Origin: Methyloterricola oryzae
GTDB lineage: Bacteria > Pseudomonadota > Gammaproteobacteria > Methylococcales > Methylococcaceae
Assembly (NCBI RefSeq): GCF_000934725.1
Contig: NZ_JYNS01000005.1
Location: forward strand, 186,001 to 250,000
Direction: 5' to 3'
Length of the DNA: 64,000 nucleotides
A program made the translations under genes and the position numbers. Below the pieces are notes generated by a model, which worked only from the letters and a program-made list of their open reading frames with translations, ran no database searches and was not told the origin of the DNA. Positions 8,687 to 17,298 of this stretch are shown piece after piece. The number at the start of each line of letters is the position of its first letter. The first letter of the stretch is position 1.

Positions 8687-9391
8687 ATGGGGAAACTCTA
8701 TCGAGACTACGGTCCTGCCCTCGTGATGCTGGGCGCCAGCCTGGTGCTGGTGCTGGTGCTGCTGGTGGAATGGCTGTATTTCCAGGGACAACGTTCGGAT
8801 CTGAAGGCCCGGCTGGCGGTGAAGGAATCCGTCAATCCCCAGGGCGCAGAGTCTCCCGCCATCGACAATAGCCTCCCCAGCCTCGAGCAATATGCCGAAA
8901 TGATACAGCGGCCTTTGTTCATGGAGGGGCGGCGTCCGCCCCCGGAGGAGGAGCAGCCAGCGGCCGAGGAAGCTCCGGCGGAGCAGCTGCCGCTCAATTT
9001 GAAGCTGATGGGTGTGGTATTCACGCCCAAGGAAAAGACAGCGCTGTTCGTGGACGAGAAGGGTAAATACCGGCGCGTGCGCAAGAACAATCTGGTGGAT
9101 GGCTGGAAGCTCCAGGAAGTGCGTGAGGATCGGGTGGTGATGACCCAGGGCAGCGACCAGAAGGAACTGCCCCTGCTCAAGCCGAAACCCAAGGTTGCGC
9201 CGCCTCCAGGCCAGAAGCCGCCGAGCGGCAAGGCACAGATCAGGGGTCCCGGGCAGCCGCCGCCGGAAGATGCGGACGGTTCCGATCAGACTGGCAATGA
9301 CGAGGCCGATAATTCCGACGACGGTAGCGGCGAAGAGAATACTGACGACAGTAGCGAAGTGGATGAGGGTAGCGATGAGCAAGAAGAATAA
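8687..9391 (+). CDS. gspN: GspN/GspC-like homology-region protein
   Basis: The 234-residue product has one N-terminal transmembrane segment (about 12-31), a proline/glutamate-rich linker and a homology-region (HR)-like domain (about 93-150, LKLMGVVFTPKEKTALFVDEK). In GspC proteins such a domain contacts the secretin. No PDZ domain follows. Instead there is a basic-proline stretch and a strongly acidic tail (about 195-234). It occupies the place of xpsN in Xanthomonas-type operons, which functionally replaces GspC. No separate gspC is present, so it is probably the clamp between inner-membrane platform and GspD (inference). It overlaps gspD by 17 bases. Confidence 0.8.
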   Translation: MGKLYRDYGPALVMLGASLVLVLVLLVEWLYFQGQRSDLKARLAVKESVNPQGAESPAIDNSLPSLEQYAEMIQRPLFMEGRRPPPEEEQPAAEEAPAEQLPLNLKLMGVVFTPKEKTALFVDEKGKYRRVRKNNLVDGWKLQEVREDRVVMTQGSDQKELPLLKPKPKVAPPPGQKPPSGKAQIRGPGQPPPEDADGSDQTGNDEADNSDDGSGEENTDDSSEVDEGSDEQEE

Positions 9392-11885
9392 GCCGGGTTG
9401 GATATCCATGCGCCGGTCCGGGCATGGCGCGATCGCGGCAGCGGTCCTGCTCGCGCTGGGGACCACGGGTTGCGAGTACATGGGGGCCTTCTCCAAGCCT
9501 TACCGGCCACCGGATTCGGTGAAGATTCAACCGGTTAAGGAAGAGCCGAAGTCGGCGGACGAGGATGTCTCCAAAGTCCAGAAGCCAAGGGAAAAGGAAT
9601 ACTATCCCGCTCGGGGGCGCACTTATGGTTCTCCCGGTGAAGCGGAGCGGAGTTACGGATCAGCGGAGAGCGGCGAATCGACTGTCCTGGGCGGCGGCCG
9701 TGGCCGCCCCGAGCGCGAAGGCAAGTACACGCTGAATTTCGATGACGCCGACCTGGGCGAGGTATCCAAGGTCATACTCGGCGATACCTTGAAGGTCAAT
9801 TACGTGCTGAGCCCCAAGGTGGCGGGCAAGGTGAGCCTTCAGACCGCCCGTCCCCTGGCCGACGACGAACTGATCCCCACCCTGGAAATGCTGCTGCGCA
9901 TGAACGGCGCGGTGCTCATCAAGGAAGGTTCGCTGTACAAGATTGAACCCGAGGTGGTCGGCACCATCAACGCGCCGGGGGCGCGGCTGGGGCTTTCCGG
10001 TGATTTGCCGCCCGGCTATCAGTTGCGGGTGGTGCCTCTGCGCTATGTCAGCGTGCAGGAAATGCAGAAGGTGATCGAGCCGCTGATGCCGCCCAAGTCC
10101 GTGATCCGGGCCGATGAGGTGCGCAACCTGCTGCTGCTCGCGGGCAGTTCCGACGAGTTGGCCAGCGTCATGGACACCATCCGCATCTTCGACGTGGACT
10201 TCATGCGCGGCATGTCGGTCGCCATTTTTCCATTGAAGAACGTGGATGCGGCGACGATATCCGGCGAACTGGAGAGTCTGCTGGGCAGCGGCAGTAAGGG
10301 GCCCATGGCGGGCATGCTGCGCCTTTTGCCCATCGAGAGGCTGAACGCAGTGATGGCGGTGAGCCCGCAGCCCCGTTATCTGGATGAAGTGGAAACCTGG
10401 GTGGAGCGCCTGGATCGTTACACTACGGACAAGAGCGGCAATATGCATGTCTACCGGGTGCAGAACGTGGATGCCCTGGAATTGGCCAATACCCTGGGCC
10501 AAATCTTCGGCGCTGGAGGCCGCTCTGGCGGTCCGCGCGCATCGGTGGCCCCGGGCATGAGCGGCGCATCCATTGGCAGCGGATCCTTTGGTTCCGGAAG
10601 CGGCTCCTTCGGTTCAGGTAGCGGAGGGATCGGGAGTGGCAGTGGTTCGTCTTTCGGCGGCAGCAGCAGTTCATTCGGCGGGGGAAGCGGTTCTTTCGGT
10701 GGCAGCGGTGGCGGCTTTTCGGATAGCGGTGACAGCTTCGGCTCCGATGGCGGATCCAGTTCCTCCTTTGGTGGTTCGTCTTCCTCTACCTCGGGTAGCG
10801 GTTTTGGTTCCAGCAGCACCGGTTCCAGCCGGGGCGGCTTCGGCAGCAGCAGTTCCTCCTCCGGCGGGGGATTTGGCGGCGGCGGATTCGGTAGCGGAGG
10901 CGGTAGCGGCAGCGCGGGCCGCCGCGCCGGTGGACGCGGGGGGGCCGCGGCCATGGACCTGGGCAACAACATCCGCGTGGTGGCCGACCCGGCCAATAAT
11001 GCCCTCATCATTTTCGCCAAACCGGCGGATTACAAGGAGATCGAGTCCGTCATCAAAGAACTGGATGTCATGCCCATGCAGGTGCTCATTGACGCGACCG
11101 TGGTGGAAGTGGCGCTGACCGGTGATCTGCAGTACGGCTTGAAATGGTATTTCGAACAGGGCGAATCTGGCTGGGCTCAGGGAAGCGAAATTGGGGCCAT
11201 TGCCACAGCGGCTGCCGGTGGCTTTACCTACTCGCTGGTGAATGCTTCGAAGAATATTAGAGTCCAGCTAAATCTGCTGGCGAAAGACAACAAGATCAAT
11301 ATTCTGTCATCGCCTTCTCTGATGGTGCTCAACAACCAGGAGGCTCAGATCAACGTGGGCGATAAGGTGCCAACGCCTACGGCCACGGCAAGTAACGTAC
11401 TGCCAGGGGCCACGACCACGACATTGACCAGTACTCTTCAATATCAGGAAAGCGGCACATCGTTGCGCATCAAGCCGAGGGTCAATGCCGGCGGACTGGT
11501 GATCATGGACGTGATGCAGGAAATTAGCACGCCGTCCAAGGTGCAGGTCAACGGCGTCGATACGTTTCAGTTTGCGCAACGCAAGATTCACAGTTCCGTG
11601 GCGGTGCCGAACGGCGAGGCGCTCGCATTGGGGGGCCTCATTCAGGACAAGGAGTCCGACGATGTCAGTGGCATTCCGATTTTGTCCAAGATTCCCTATA
11701 TCGGTTGGTTGTTCAGTACGACAGTTAAGCGCAAGGAGCGCACGGAACTGGTGGTTCTGATCACCCCGCGTACCCTGGAGAGGCGCTCCGACGGCACTCG
11801 GGTTACCAACGAATTCAGACGGCGCCTGACCGGCTTCGGCGACTTGGAAGGTAGCAGTCAGCCAGCGCCGGGATACTCGCGCTGA
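9375..11885 (+). CDS. gspD: Type II secretion secretin GspD, lipoprotein form
   Basis: Outer-membrane secretin through which folded substrates leave the periplasm. The 836-residue product has a signal peptide with lipobox LGTTGC, so it is probably lipidated. N0, N1, N2 and N3 domains follow, then the secretin core (VLIDATVVEVALTGDLQYG, INVGDKVPTPT, VPNGEALALGGLIQ, RTELVVLITP). Between residues about 380 and 528 a glycine/serine-rich stretch of about 150 residues separates the N domains from the last N domain and core. The ATG at 9375 gives the lipoprotein signal; upstream in-frame codons overlap the preceding gene. Last gene of the operon. Confidence 0.95.
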   Translation: MSKKNKPGWISMRRSGHGAIAAAVLLALGTTGCEYMGAFSKPYRPPDSVKIQPVKEEPKSADEDVSKVQKPREKEYYPARGRTYGSPGEAERSYGSAESGESTVLGGGRGRPEREGKYTLNFDDADLGEVSKVILGDTLKVNYVLSPKVAGKVSLQTARPLADDELIPTLEMLLRMNGAVLIKEGSLYKIEPEVVGTINAPGARLGLSGDLPPGYQLRVVPLRYVSVQEMQKVIEPLMPPKSVIRADEVRNLLLLAGSSDELASVMDTIRIFDVDFMRGMSVAIFPLKNVDAATISGELESLLGSGSKGPMAGMLRLLPIERLNAVMAVSPQPRYLDEVETWVERLDRYTTDKSGNMHVYRVQNVDALELANTLGQIFGAGGRSGGPRASVAPGMSGASIGSGSFGSGSGSFGSGSGGIGSGSGSSFGGSSSSFGGGSGSFGGSGGGFSDSGDSFGSDGGSSSSFGGSSSSTSGSGFGSSSTGSSRGGFGSSSSSSGGGFGGGGFGSGGGSGSAGRRAGGRGGAAAMDLGNNIRVVADPANNALIIFAKPADYKEIESVIKELDVMPMQVLIDATVVEVALTGDLQYGLKWYFEQGESGWAQGSEIGAIATAAAGGFTYSLVNASKNIRVQLNLLAKDNKINILSSPSLMVLNNQEAQINVGDKVPTPTATASNVLPGATTTTLTSTLQYQESGTSLRIKPRVNAGGLVIMDVMQEISTPSKVQVNGVDTFQFAQRKIHSSVAVPNGEALALGGLIQDKESDDVSGIPILSKIPYIGWLFSTTVKRKERTELVVLITPRTLERRSDGTRVTNEFRRRLTGFGDLEGSSQPAPGYSR
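10513..10956 (+). repeat. Gly/Ser-rich low-complexity stretch in gspD
   Basis: About 150 codons are almost entirely glycine and serine with scattered phenylalanine, in repeated GSGSFGS-like and SSFGG-like units. It forms a flexible, low-complexity linker between two N-domains of the secretin. Short Gly/Ser loops occur in the N3 region of many secretins, but this one is unusually long. The repeats make length variation by slippage likely. Confidence 0.85.
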
Positions 11886-11910
11886 TACCATAGCCCGATA
11901 TAAGGCATTC

Positions 11911-11928
11911 GCCACGGGTCCCCGTGGC
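11911..11928 (+). other. Hairpin between gspD and kup
   Basis: An 8-bp inverted repeat GCCACGGG / CCCGTGGC with a 2-base loop lies between the secretin and potassium-transporter genes. No T-run follows, so it is not a clear intrinsic terminator; it may be a weak terminator or an mRNA 3' stabiliser. Confidence 0.4.
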
Positions 11929-11957
11929 GGCCTTGCCGCTGACGGCACTGGAGTCCG

Positions 11958-13835
11958 ATGGAGCACCGCGAAGGCAAAAAAGCCGGCTTTCTGCCCCTCT
12001 GCGTCGGCGCGGTGGGGGTCGTGTACGGCGACGTCGGCACCAGTCCGCTGTACACGCTCAAGGAGGTCTTCTACGGCCCCCACGCCCTGGCGGTGTCTCC
12101 CGCGAATGTTTACGGCGTCCTGTCCCTGATCTTCTGGGCGCTGATGAGCGTCATCTCCCTCAAGTACATCTCTTTTGTCATGCGTGCCGACAATCGGGGA
12201 GAAGGGGGCATCATGGCCCTCATCGCCCTGGCCCTGCGCCACCGGCACCGCCGCGCGCAGCGTAACTTGATCGGCTTGATCGGCCTGTTCGGGACCGCCC
12301 TGTTCTATGGAGACGGCCTGATCACGCCGGCCATTTCCGTGCTCAGCGCCGTGGAAGGCCTGAATGTGGCTGCTCCCGCGCTGAGTCACTTCGTGGTGCC
12401 CCTGGCTGTGCTGATCCTGTTCGGGCTCTTTTACATCCAGAGCAAGGGGACTGCCAAAGTCGGCGCCTTCTTCGGACCGGTGATGATCGTTTGGTTCCTG
12501 TGTTTGTACCTGCTGGGATGGAACAGCCTGCAGCAGGACGAGCATATCTGGTGGGCGCTGGACCCGCGTTACGGCCTGCATTTTTTCATGGAGAACCAGT
12601 GGCACGGCTTTCTGGCGCTGGGAACGGTGGTGCTGGCGATCACCGGTGCCGAGGCGCTGTATGCCGACATGGGGCACTTCGGGCGCAATCCGATCCGCTT
12701 TTCCTGGTTCGTGCTGGTGTTTCCGGCACTGGTGGTCAATTACATGGGGCAGGGCGCCTTGATTCTGCGCGACCCGGGGGCCATTCAAAATCCCTTTTAC
12801 CTGCTGGTGCCGTCCTGGGGGCTTTATCCCATGATCGGGCTGTCGACGCTGGCCACCGTGATTGCCTCCCAGGCAGTGATTTCCGGTGCCTTTTCCATCA
12901 CGCGGCAGGCCATACAACTGGATTATTTGCCGCGCCAGCGCCTGGTGCATACCTCCACTTCGGAGATCGGGCAGATCTTCGTGCCCTCGGTGAACGGCTT
13001 TCTGATGGTGGGCGTGATCGGGCTGGTGATCGGCTTCGGCAGTTCCTCCAACCTGGCTTCGGCTTATGGCATCGCCGTGACCGGGGCGATGACTATCGAC
13101 ACCCTGCTCGCCTCGGTCATCGCCCTGGATGTCTGGCACTGGAAGCCCCTTGCCGTGGCCTCGTTGATGGGTTCCTTCGCCCTGGTGGACTTGGCCTTTC
13201 TGGCGGCCAATGTGCCCAAGATTCCCCACGGCGGCTGGTTTCCCTTGTTAACGGGAGCCGTGCTCTTTCTTGCCATGCATGCCTGGCGGCGCGGCAGGGA
13301 ACTCCTGATGCAGCACCTGCAGCGCGCCGCGATTTCACTGACGGTGTTTCTCGACACGATACGCAGCATGCCGCCCATCCGTGTGCCGGGAACCGCCGTG
13401 TTCATGACTTCGCGTCATCTGAGCCTGCCCTTTCCGCTGCTGCAGAATTTCTCCAACAACAAGGTGCTGCATGAAACCGTCATCCTGATGACGGTGAATG
13501 TGGAGGACGTGCCGTACCTTTCCTTCGAGTCACGGCTGGACGTGGAGGACCTCGGCCAGGGCTTCTATCGCATAACCGTCAACTACGGTTTCATGCAGCA
13601 TCCGGACATACCCAGGGCGCTCAATCTGGCGGTGCGGCGCGGCCTGCCGGTGGAATTGAGCGAGGCCATCTATTTCATCGGGCGCGAATCCCTGATTCTA
13701 ACCCGCGAGCCGGACATGCATCCCTGGCTGGCGCGGCTGTTCATTTCCATGTTCCGCAATGCCGTCAGCCCAAGGTCTTTCTTCAAGATCCCGACGGCGA
13801 GCGTGATGGAACTGGGGGTGTGGGTCGAGATATGA
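11958..13835 (+). CDS. kup: Low-affinity potassium uptake protein Kup
   Basis: Proton-coupled K+ importer of the KUP/HAK/KT family in the inner membrane. The 625-residue product has about twelve hydrophobic segments followed by a cytoplasmic C-terminal domain (about 450-625). Family signatures include VVYGDVGTSPLYTLKE near the N-terminus, EGGIMALIALA, GDGLITPAISVLSAVEGL and TGAEALYADMGHFG. Length matches the E. coli protein. A good intrinsic terminator follows 56 bases after the stop. Confidence 0.96.
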   Translation: MEHREGKKAGFLPLCVGAVGVVYGDVGTSPLYTLKEVFYGPHALAVSPANVYGVLSLIFWALMSVISLKYISFVMRADNRGEGGIMALIALALRHRHRRAQRNLIGLIGLFGTALFYGDGLITPAISVLSAVEGLNVAAPALSHFVVPLAVLILFGLFYIQSKGTAKVGAFFGPVMIVWFLCLYLLGWNSLQQDEHIWWALDPRYGLHFFMENQWHGFLALGTVVLAITGAEALYADMGHFGRNPIRFSWFVLVFPALVVNYMGQGALILRDPGAIQNPFYLLVPSWGLYPMIGLSTLATVIASQAVISGAFSITRQAIQLDYLPRQRLVHTSTSEIGQIFVPSVNGFLMVGVIGLVIGFGSSSNLASAYGIAVTGAMTIDTLLASVIALDVWHWKPLAVASLMGSFALVDLAFLAANVPKIPHGGWFPLLTGAVLFLAMHAWRRGRELLMQHLQRAAISLTVFLDTIRSMPPIRVPGTAVFMTSRHLSLPFPLLQNFSNNKVLHETVILMTVNVEDVPYLSFESRLDVEDLGQGFYRITVNYGFMQHPDIPRALNLAVRRGLPVELSEAIYFIGRESLILTREPDMHPWLARLFISMFRNAVSPRSFFKIPTASVMELGVWVEI

Positions 13836-13891
13836 CGGGCGCGTCTGCCTCATCAGGCCTGACGCTTCATGTCGGGACAATGTCCACGAGA

Positions 13892-13917
13892 AAAGGCGGC
13901 CTGATGGCCGCCTTTTT
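13892..13917 (+). terminator. Intrinsic terminator downstream of kup
   Basis: A 10-bp perfect stem (AAAGGCGGCC / GGCCGCCTTT) with a TGAT loop, followed by further T residues. It lies between the convergent kup and amidohydrolase genes and can act in both directions because of the A-run on the 5' side. Confidence 0.85.
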
Positions 13918-13943
13918 GCTGGGTTCCCTTCGCGGGGAAGGCG

Positions 13944-15218
13944 TCAGAACAGGTTATGTATCACCCGGCCGCCTGAAATCACCAGGTCCGGATACTCCAT
14001 GGGCTTGAACTGGGTAAAGGCGTTGCCACGCACTGCGATCACATCGGCTGGCGCGCCAGGCGTGAGGGTGCCGAGCTTGTCCAGTCCCCCTTCCGGGCCC
14101 AGTTCCAGTACCTTGCCGGCCTCGGAGGTGGCGGACTGGAACAGCTTTAGCACCAGTTCACCCACATCGGCACTCGGGTTCACGGTCATGTAGACGTGCA
14201 ACAGGCTGTGCAGTTCCTGGGCATCGATGCCCCAGGGTATCTCGGTGTGGGCGATTTCGGCGGCATAGTGCAGCTTGGCGCCCAGGTGGACCAGTCGATG
14301 CAGGTTTTCGTGGGTACCCTGGCAGTGGGAGAAGGTGTCGACCGTGGAGAGGAAGCGGATGTCCTTGTCCACGGCTTCCTGCAACAGGTCGCGGGGTGTC
14401 GTCGGAATGAAGTCGCAAGGCACGTGCGCCAGTTCGTCAACCCCGGCGTCGATGGCCAGTGCCAGGCCCTGGGCCTCGCCGGCGTGGGCGGTCACCTTCT
14501 TGCCCAGGCGATGCGCCTCGTCCACCACCGCTTGCACGACCTCCTGGGAGGGCATCGGCCAGGGGGGCTCGGTGCTGGGCGTATGTCCCGTGGTCCAGGG
14601 CGCGCCCACTTCACCGCCCGGTTCCAGTCCGAGCTTGATGATGTTGGCGCCGCCGGCAACCAGGCTTTGCACCAGGGTCTTGGCCTCGTCGGCGGTGGCG
14701 ATCTCGGCGGATACGTCACCGGTAAAGACCGGGCTGGGATAGCCGCCCTTGCCGGTGATGATGGGGCCCGCGGTCAGCAGGCGCAGGCGGCCGTCCCCGC
14801 CCGTGGGCGCCAACAAAGGGCCTCCTACGTCGCGCGCCGTGGTGACACCGTGGCGCAGGATCACATCCCGGGGGACGTTCTGGTAGGCCACATGCCCGTG
14901 AAGTTCGATGAACCCCGGCATGAGGGTAGCGTCGCCCAGGTCGATGCGCTTCTTGCAACTCTTCTTCAGTTCTTTGAAGGTACCGACTTTGACGACCTTG
15001 TCCTTTTTCAGCAAGACGGTCATTTCGGTTTGCAGGCTGACCCCATCGAACAGACGATCGGCGGCCAGGACCTGGCAAGGGGCCGGCTTCTCCGTCTTTT
15101 GGTTGTCGCTGGCGTGGTCTTCCCCTTCATGAGCGAGCAGGTTGCCGCAGCCGCCTGAAAGCAGCAGGCAGCCGAGCAGGGCTCTGGCCAGGCGGGGCGG
15201 GTTCGTGTTTCTGGTCAT
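13944..15218 (-). CDS. Secreted metal-dependent amidohydrolase, lipoprotein
   Basis: Amidohydrolase-superfamily enzyme of the imidazolonepropionase/prolidase-like type; the substrate is not evident. The 424-residue product has a lipoprotein signal (ALLGCLLLSGGC), so it acts outside the cytoplasm. It shows the usual metal-binding elements: the HGH pair (FIELHGHVAY), a lysine that may be carbamylated (NIIKLG), two further histidines (VTAHAGEA, DELAHVP) and a late aspartate (GIDAQELH). The C-terminal beta-sandwich signature is LTPGAPADVIAV. A stretch just after the signal (HEGEDH) is His/acid-rich. It stands alone, convergent to kup. Confidence 0.82.
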   Translation of the reverse strand: MTRNTNPPRLARALLGCLLLSGGCGNLLAHEGEDHASDNQKTEKPAPCQVLAADRLFDGVSLQTEMTVLLKKDKVVKVGTFKELKKSCKKRIDLGDATLMPGFIELHGHVAYQNVPRDVILRHGVTTARDVGGPLLAPTGGDGRLRLLTAGPIITGKGGYPSPVFTGDVSAEIATADEAKTLVQSLVAGGANIIKLGLEPGGEVGAPWTTGHTPSTEPPWPMPSQEVVQAVVDEAHRLGKKVTAHAGEAQGLALAIDAGVDELAHVPCDFIPTTPRDLLQEAVDKDIRFLSTVDTFSHCQGTHENLHRLVHLGAKLHYAAEIAHTEIPWGIDAQELHSLLHVYMTVNPSADVGELVLKLFQSATSEAGKVLELGPEGGLDKLGTLTPGAPADVIAVRGNAFTQFKPMEYPDLVISGGRVIHNLF

Positions 15219-15391
15219 AATCTCTCCGGACAGGTGCTTTGGATCTTATTGAATACCGATGCGGGACGCCGCGACCCCCGGCTTACGGTAAGGCCACGTC
15301 ATGGCCGGAACCGCGCGCCCCAGGCTGCCAAGTTTCGGCTGCAATCCGTTGGCTCGCCATAGGTGCTTGTATGGAATAGGTATTCCTTTCT

Positions 15392-16404
15392 ATGCTAAAC
15401 GGAGTTTTTGCCTGCAGGTGGCGAGAGAGGTTGCCGTTCGTGAGTCGTCGTTGGTGCATCAGCTCCGAGGATCTGCCGCTGGACCGCGTGGGCCAGACGC
15501 TGCGCCAGTCCCTCATGGAGGGCGTAGGGGAGGGTTCGACAAGCCTGACCCAGCTCGACGCGGGCCTGAGCTTCTTCGAGACGCGCTATGTCCCGGCACG
15601 TGATTTCGCCATCGCCAGCCGTATCGACGAGGGCGAACCGCGCCTGGTCCTGACCCTCGGGCTCGCCGGGCGATCTCGCTTTGCCGGTGCCGCTGGCGAG
15701 AACGTGGATTTCCGTGAAGCCTATGCCACCATCACCGCCTTCAATTCCAGTGTCGGCGAGCGGCAGTACGAGGCGAATCGCGCAGTGACGCAACTGCGGT
15801 TTTCCATGACTCGGCCAGGTTGAGCCGGTATTTTGGCGATGCCGCGCTGGGGCCGTTGTTCTCCGGCGGCAGAGTCAGCGTGCTGGGGTTCAGGCCCTCC
15901 TCGGCCTCAACCGGCTTGGTTGCGCGCCAGATCCTAGCCAGGGATCGGGCCGCTCCCCTCGATCACTTGTTCCTGCACGGGCAGGCGCTCAGCTTGCTGG
16001 CAGCGGAACTGGAGCCTTTGTTGGCGGGGAGGGCCAGTGTCGCGCGCTTCACCGTACGGGACAGGGACATGGCGCGCCAGGCTCGCGCCATTCTTGAGCA
16101 GGAGTTGCAGGCTCCGCCTTCAGTAGGCGATCTGGCGCGGCGCGTGGGCACCAACACCTTCAAATTGAAGCAGTTGTTCCATTATTTCTTCGGTCAGACG
16201 CCCTACGGTCTGCTGCTGCAGTTCCGCATGGAGAGCGCGTATCAAACCCTGGTATCCAGCCGTTGTCCCATACACATCGTCGCGGCGCAGGTGGGCTATG
16301 CCCATGCCAGCAATTTCAGTACTGCGTTCACCCGCTATTTCGGCGTTACGCCCGCGAGAGTCGCCCGCAACCATGGGTCCGGTCCGCCACCTGAAGGGGG
16401 CTGA
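15392..16404 (+). pseudogene. AraC-family regulator interrupted by a frameshift
   Basis: Two adjacent frames together encode one PchR-like AraC regulator of about 337 residues. The first (15392-15823) carries the N-terminal sensor part, ending in QLRFSM and then out-of-frame residues. The second (to 16404) supplies HDSARLSRYFGDAAL and a complete C-terminal double helix-turn-helix domain (SVGDLARRVG, VAAQVGYAHASNFSTAF). The switch is at about 15800-15808, where one extra base in the run GGTTTTCCATG would restore a single frame. Either a true inactivating deletion or a sequencing error. It lies upstream of and in line with the oxidase operon, which it might have controlled (inference). Confidence 0.75.
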
Positions 16405-16436
16405 TACCCGCGCAGTAGGCCAGGCTTGCACGGCTC

Positions 16437-16472
16437 TTGACATCTACGCGGCGACAGGCTGATATGTCGCCG
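16437..16472 (+). promoter_or_regulatory. Sigma-70 promoter with palindrome, oxidase operon
   Basis: TTGACA at 16437-16442 and TGATAT at 16460-16465 are separated by exactly 17 bases, close to the sigma-70 consensus. A perfect 8-bp inverted repeat, CGGCGACA and TGTCGCCG with an 8-base centre (16449-16472), straddles the -10 box. This is where a repressor operator would sit. The first gene of the oxidase operon begins 40 bases downstream at 16512. Confidence 0.7.
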
Positions 16473-16511
16473 GTTTCATCATAAAAATAACGGTCTTTCC
16501 GGAGAGGTCCT

Positions 16512-16658
16512 ATGTCAAATGAACATGCTGACGAGGCAGGGGAGAACACGCCCCCTGTCGGTACGTGGGTCTTGTTGTGTCTGGCCGCCTTGGGTATGAC
16601 GGCGGGCTGGCTGTTCCTCTATTTTGGTGTCTTCCTGCCACGGGGTTCCGTGAGCTGA
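16512..16658 (+). CDS. Small single-span oxidase subunit (IIa-like)
   Basis: A 48-residue protein preceded by a good Shine-Dalgarno sequence (GGAGAGG at 16501-16507). A polar acidic N-terminus is followed by one transmembrane segment (TWVLLCLAALGMTAGWLFLYFG). Small single-helix proteins of this kind precede subunits II and I in many ba3-type oxidase operons and act as subunit IIa. The assignment rests on size, topology and position, not on a diagnostic motif. Confidence 0.65.
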   Translation: MSNEHADEAGENTPPVGTWVLLCLAALGMTAGWLFLYFGVFLPRGSVS

Positions 16659-16773
16659 GGCGGGTTTGCCCGGTTCCGCAACGGTATCTACGAGCCCATG
16701 AATCGGCGGCGCACGGTGGCGCGCCAAGGCTTCGTGGCGCCCATACCCCGAAATCAATGACAGAGAAGACGCC

Positions 16774-17298
16774 ATGCATATAGATATTCTTGAAAGGAAA
16801 TGGTTGTACGTGGCGCTGGGCATGGTGGCCTTGTTCGTCGCCGCGATTTTCTTCACCGCCGTGGTTCGCGGCATCCATCCTCCGAGCCATGTGGAGACCA
16901 TCGATTCCGCATCCCTGCACCTGAGCGAGGAGTTCGCCGAGGACAAGCTGGGCGTGCAGCCGGAATTGCTGGCGGACGGCAGCGTGCAGGTGCGCCTGGT
17001 GGCCGGCCGCTACGGTTTCTACCCGCGTGAATTCGAGATTCCCGCGCAAAAGACGATCCGCTTCCGCCTCGCCAGCATGGACGTGCTGCACGGCGTGCAC
17101 ATCCCCATGACGAACATGAGCACCATGGTGGTTCCGGGTTTCGTCTCCGAGATCACTACCGTGTTCCCCAAGCCCGGCGAGTACCCCTTGCTGTGCAACG
17201 AATATTGCGGCCTGGGTCATGATCACATGTGGAGCAAGATGACCGTCGTTGCCCAGGAGAACTGGCACGCGCCCACCACCGGAGGTAAGCAGCCATGA
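16774..17298 (+). CDS. ba3-type cytochrome c oxidase subunit II
   Basis: Membrane-anchored CuA electron-entry subunit. The 174-residue product has one N-terminal transmembrane helix (about 10-30) and a periplasmic cupredoxin domain. It carries the complete binuclear CuA site: an upstream His in VLHGVHIP and the CNEYCGLGHDHM loop (about 141-152). The short length and single helix fit the ba3/B-type oxidases rather than the aa3 type. The stop overlaps the start of subunit I by 4 bases. Confidence 0.9.
   Translation: MHIDILERKWLYVALGMVALFVAAIFFTAVVRGIHPPSHVETIDSASLHLSEEFAEDKLGVQPELLADGSVQVRLVAGRYGFYPREFEIPAQKTIRFRLASMDVLHGVHIPMTNMSTMVVPGFVSEITTVFPKPGEYPLLCNEYCGLGHDHMWSKMTVVAQENWHAPTTGGKQP

Noticed and set aside
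11307-13229. 640-codon minus-strand frame opposite gspD/kup
   Set aside because: It is antisense to two clearly coding genes, has no family features, and arises from the high-GC codon bias of the plus-strand genes.
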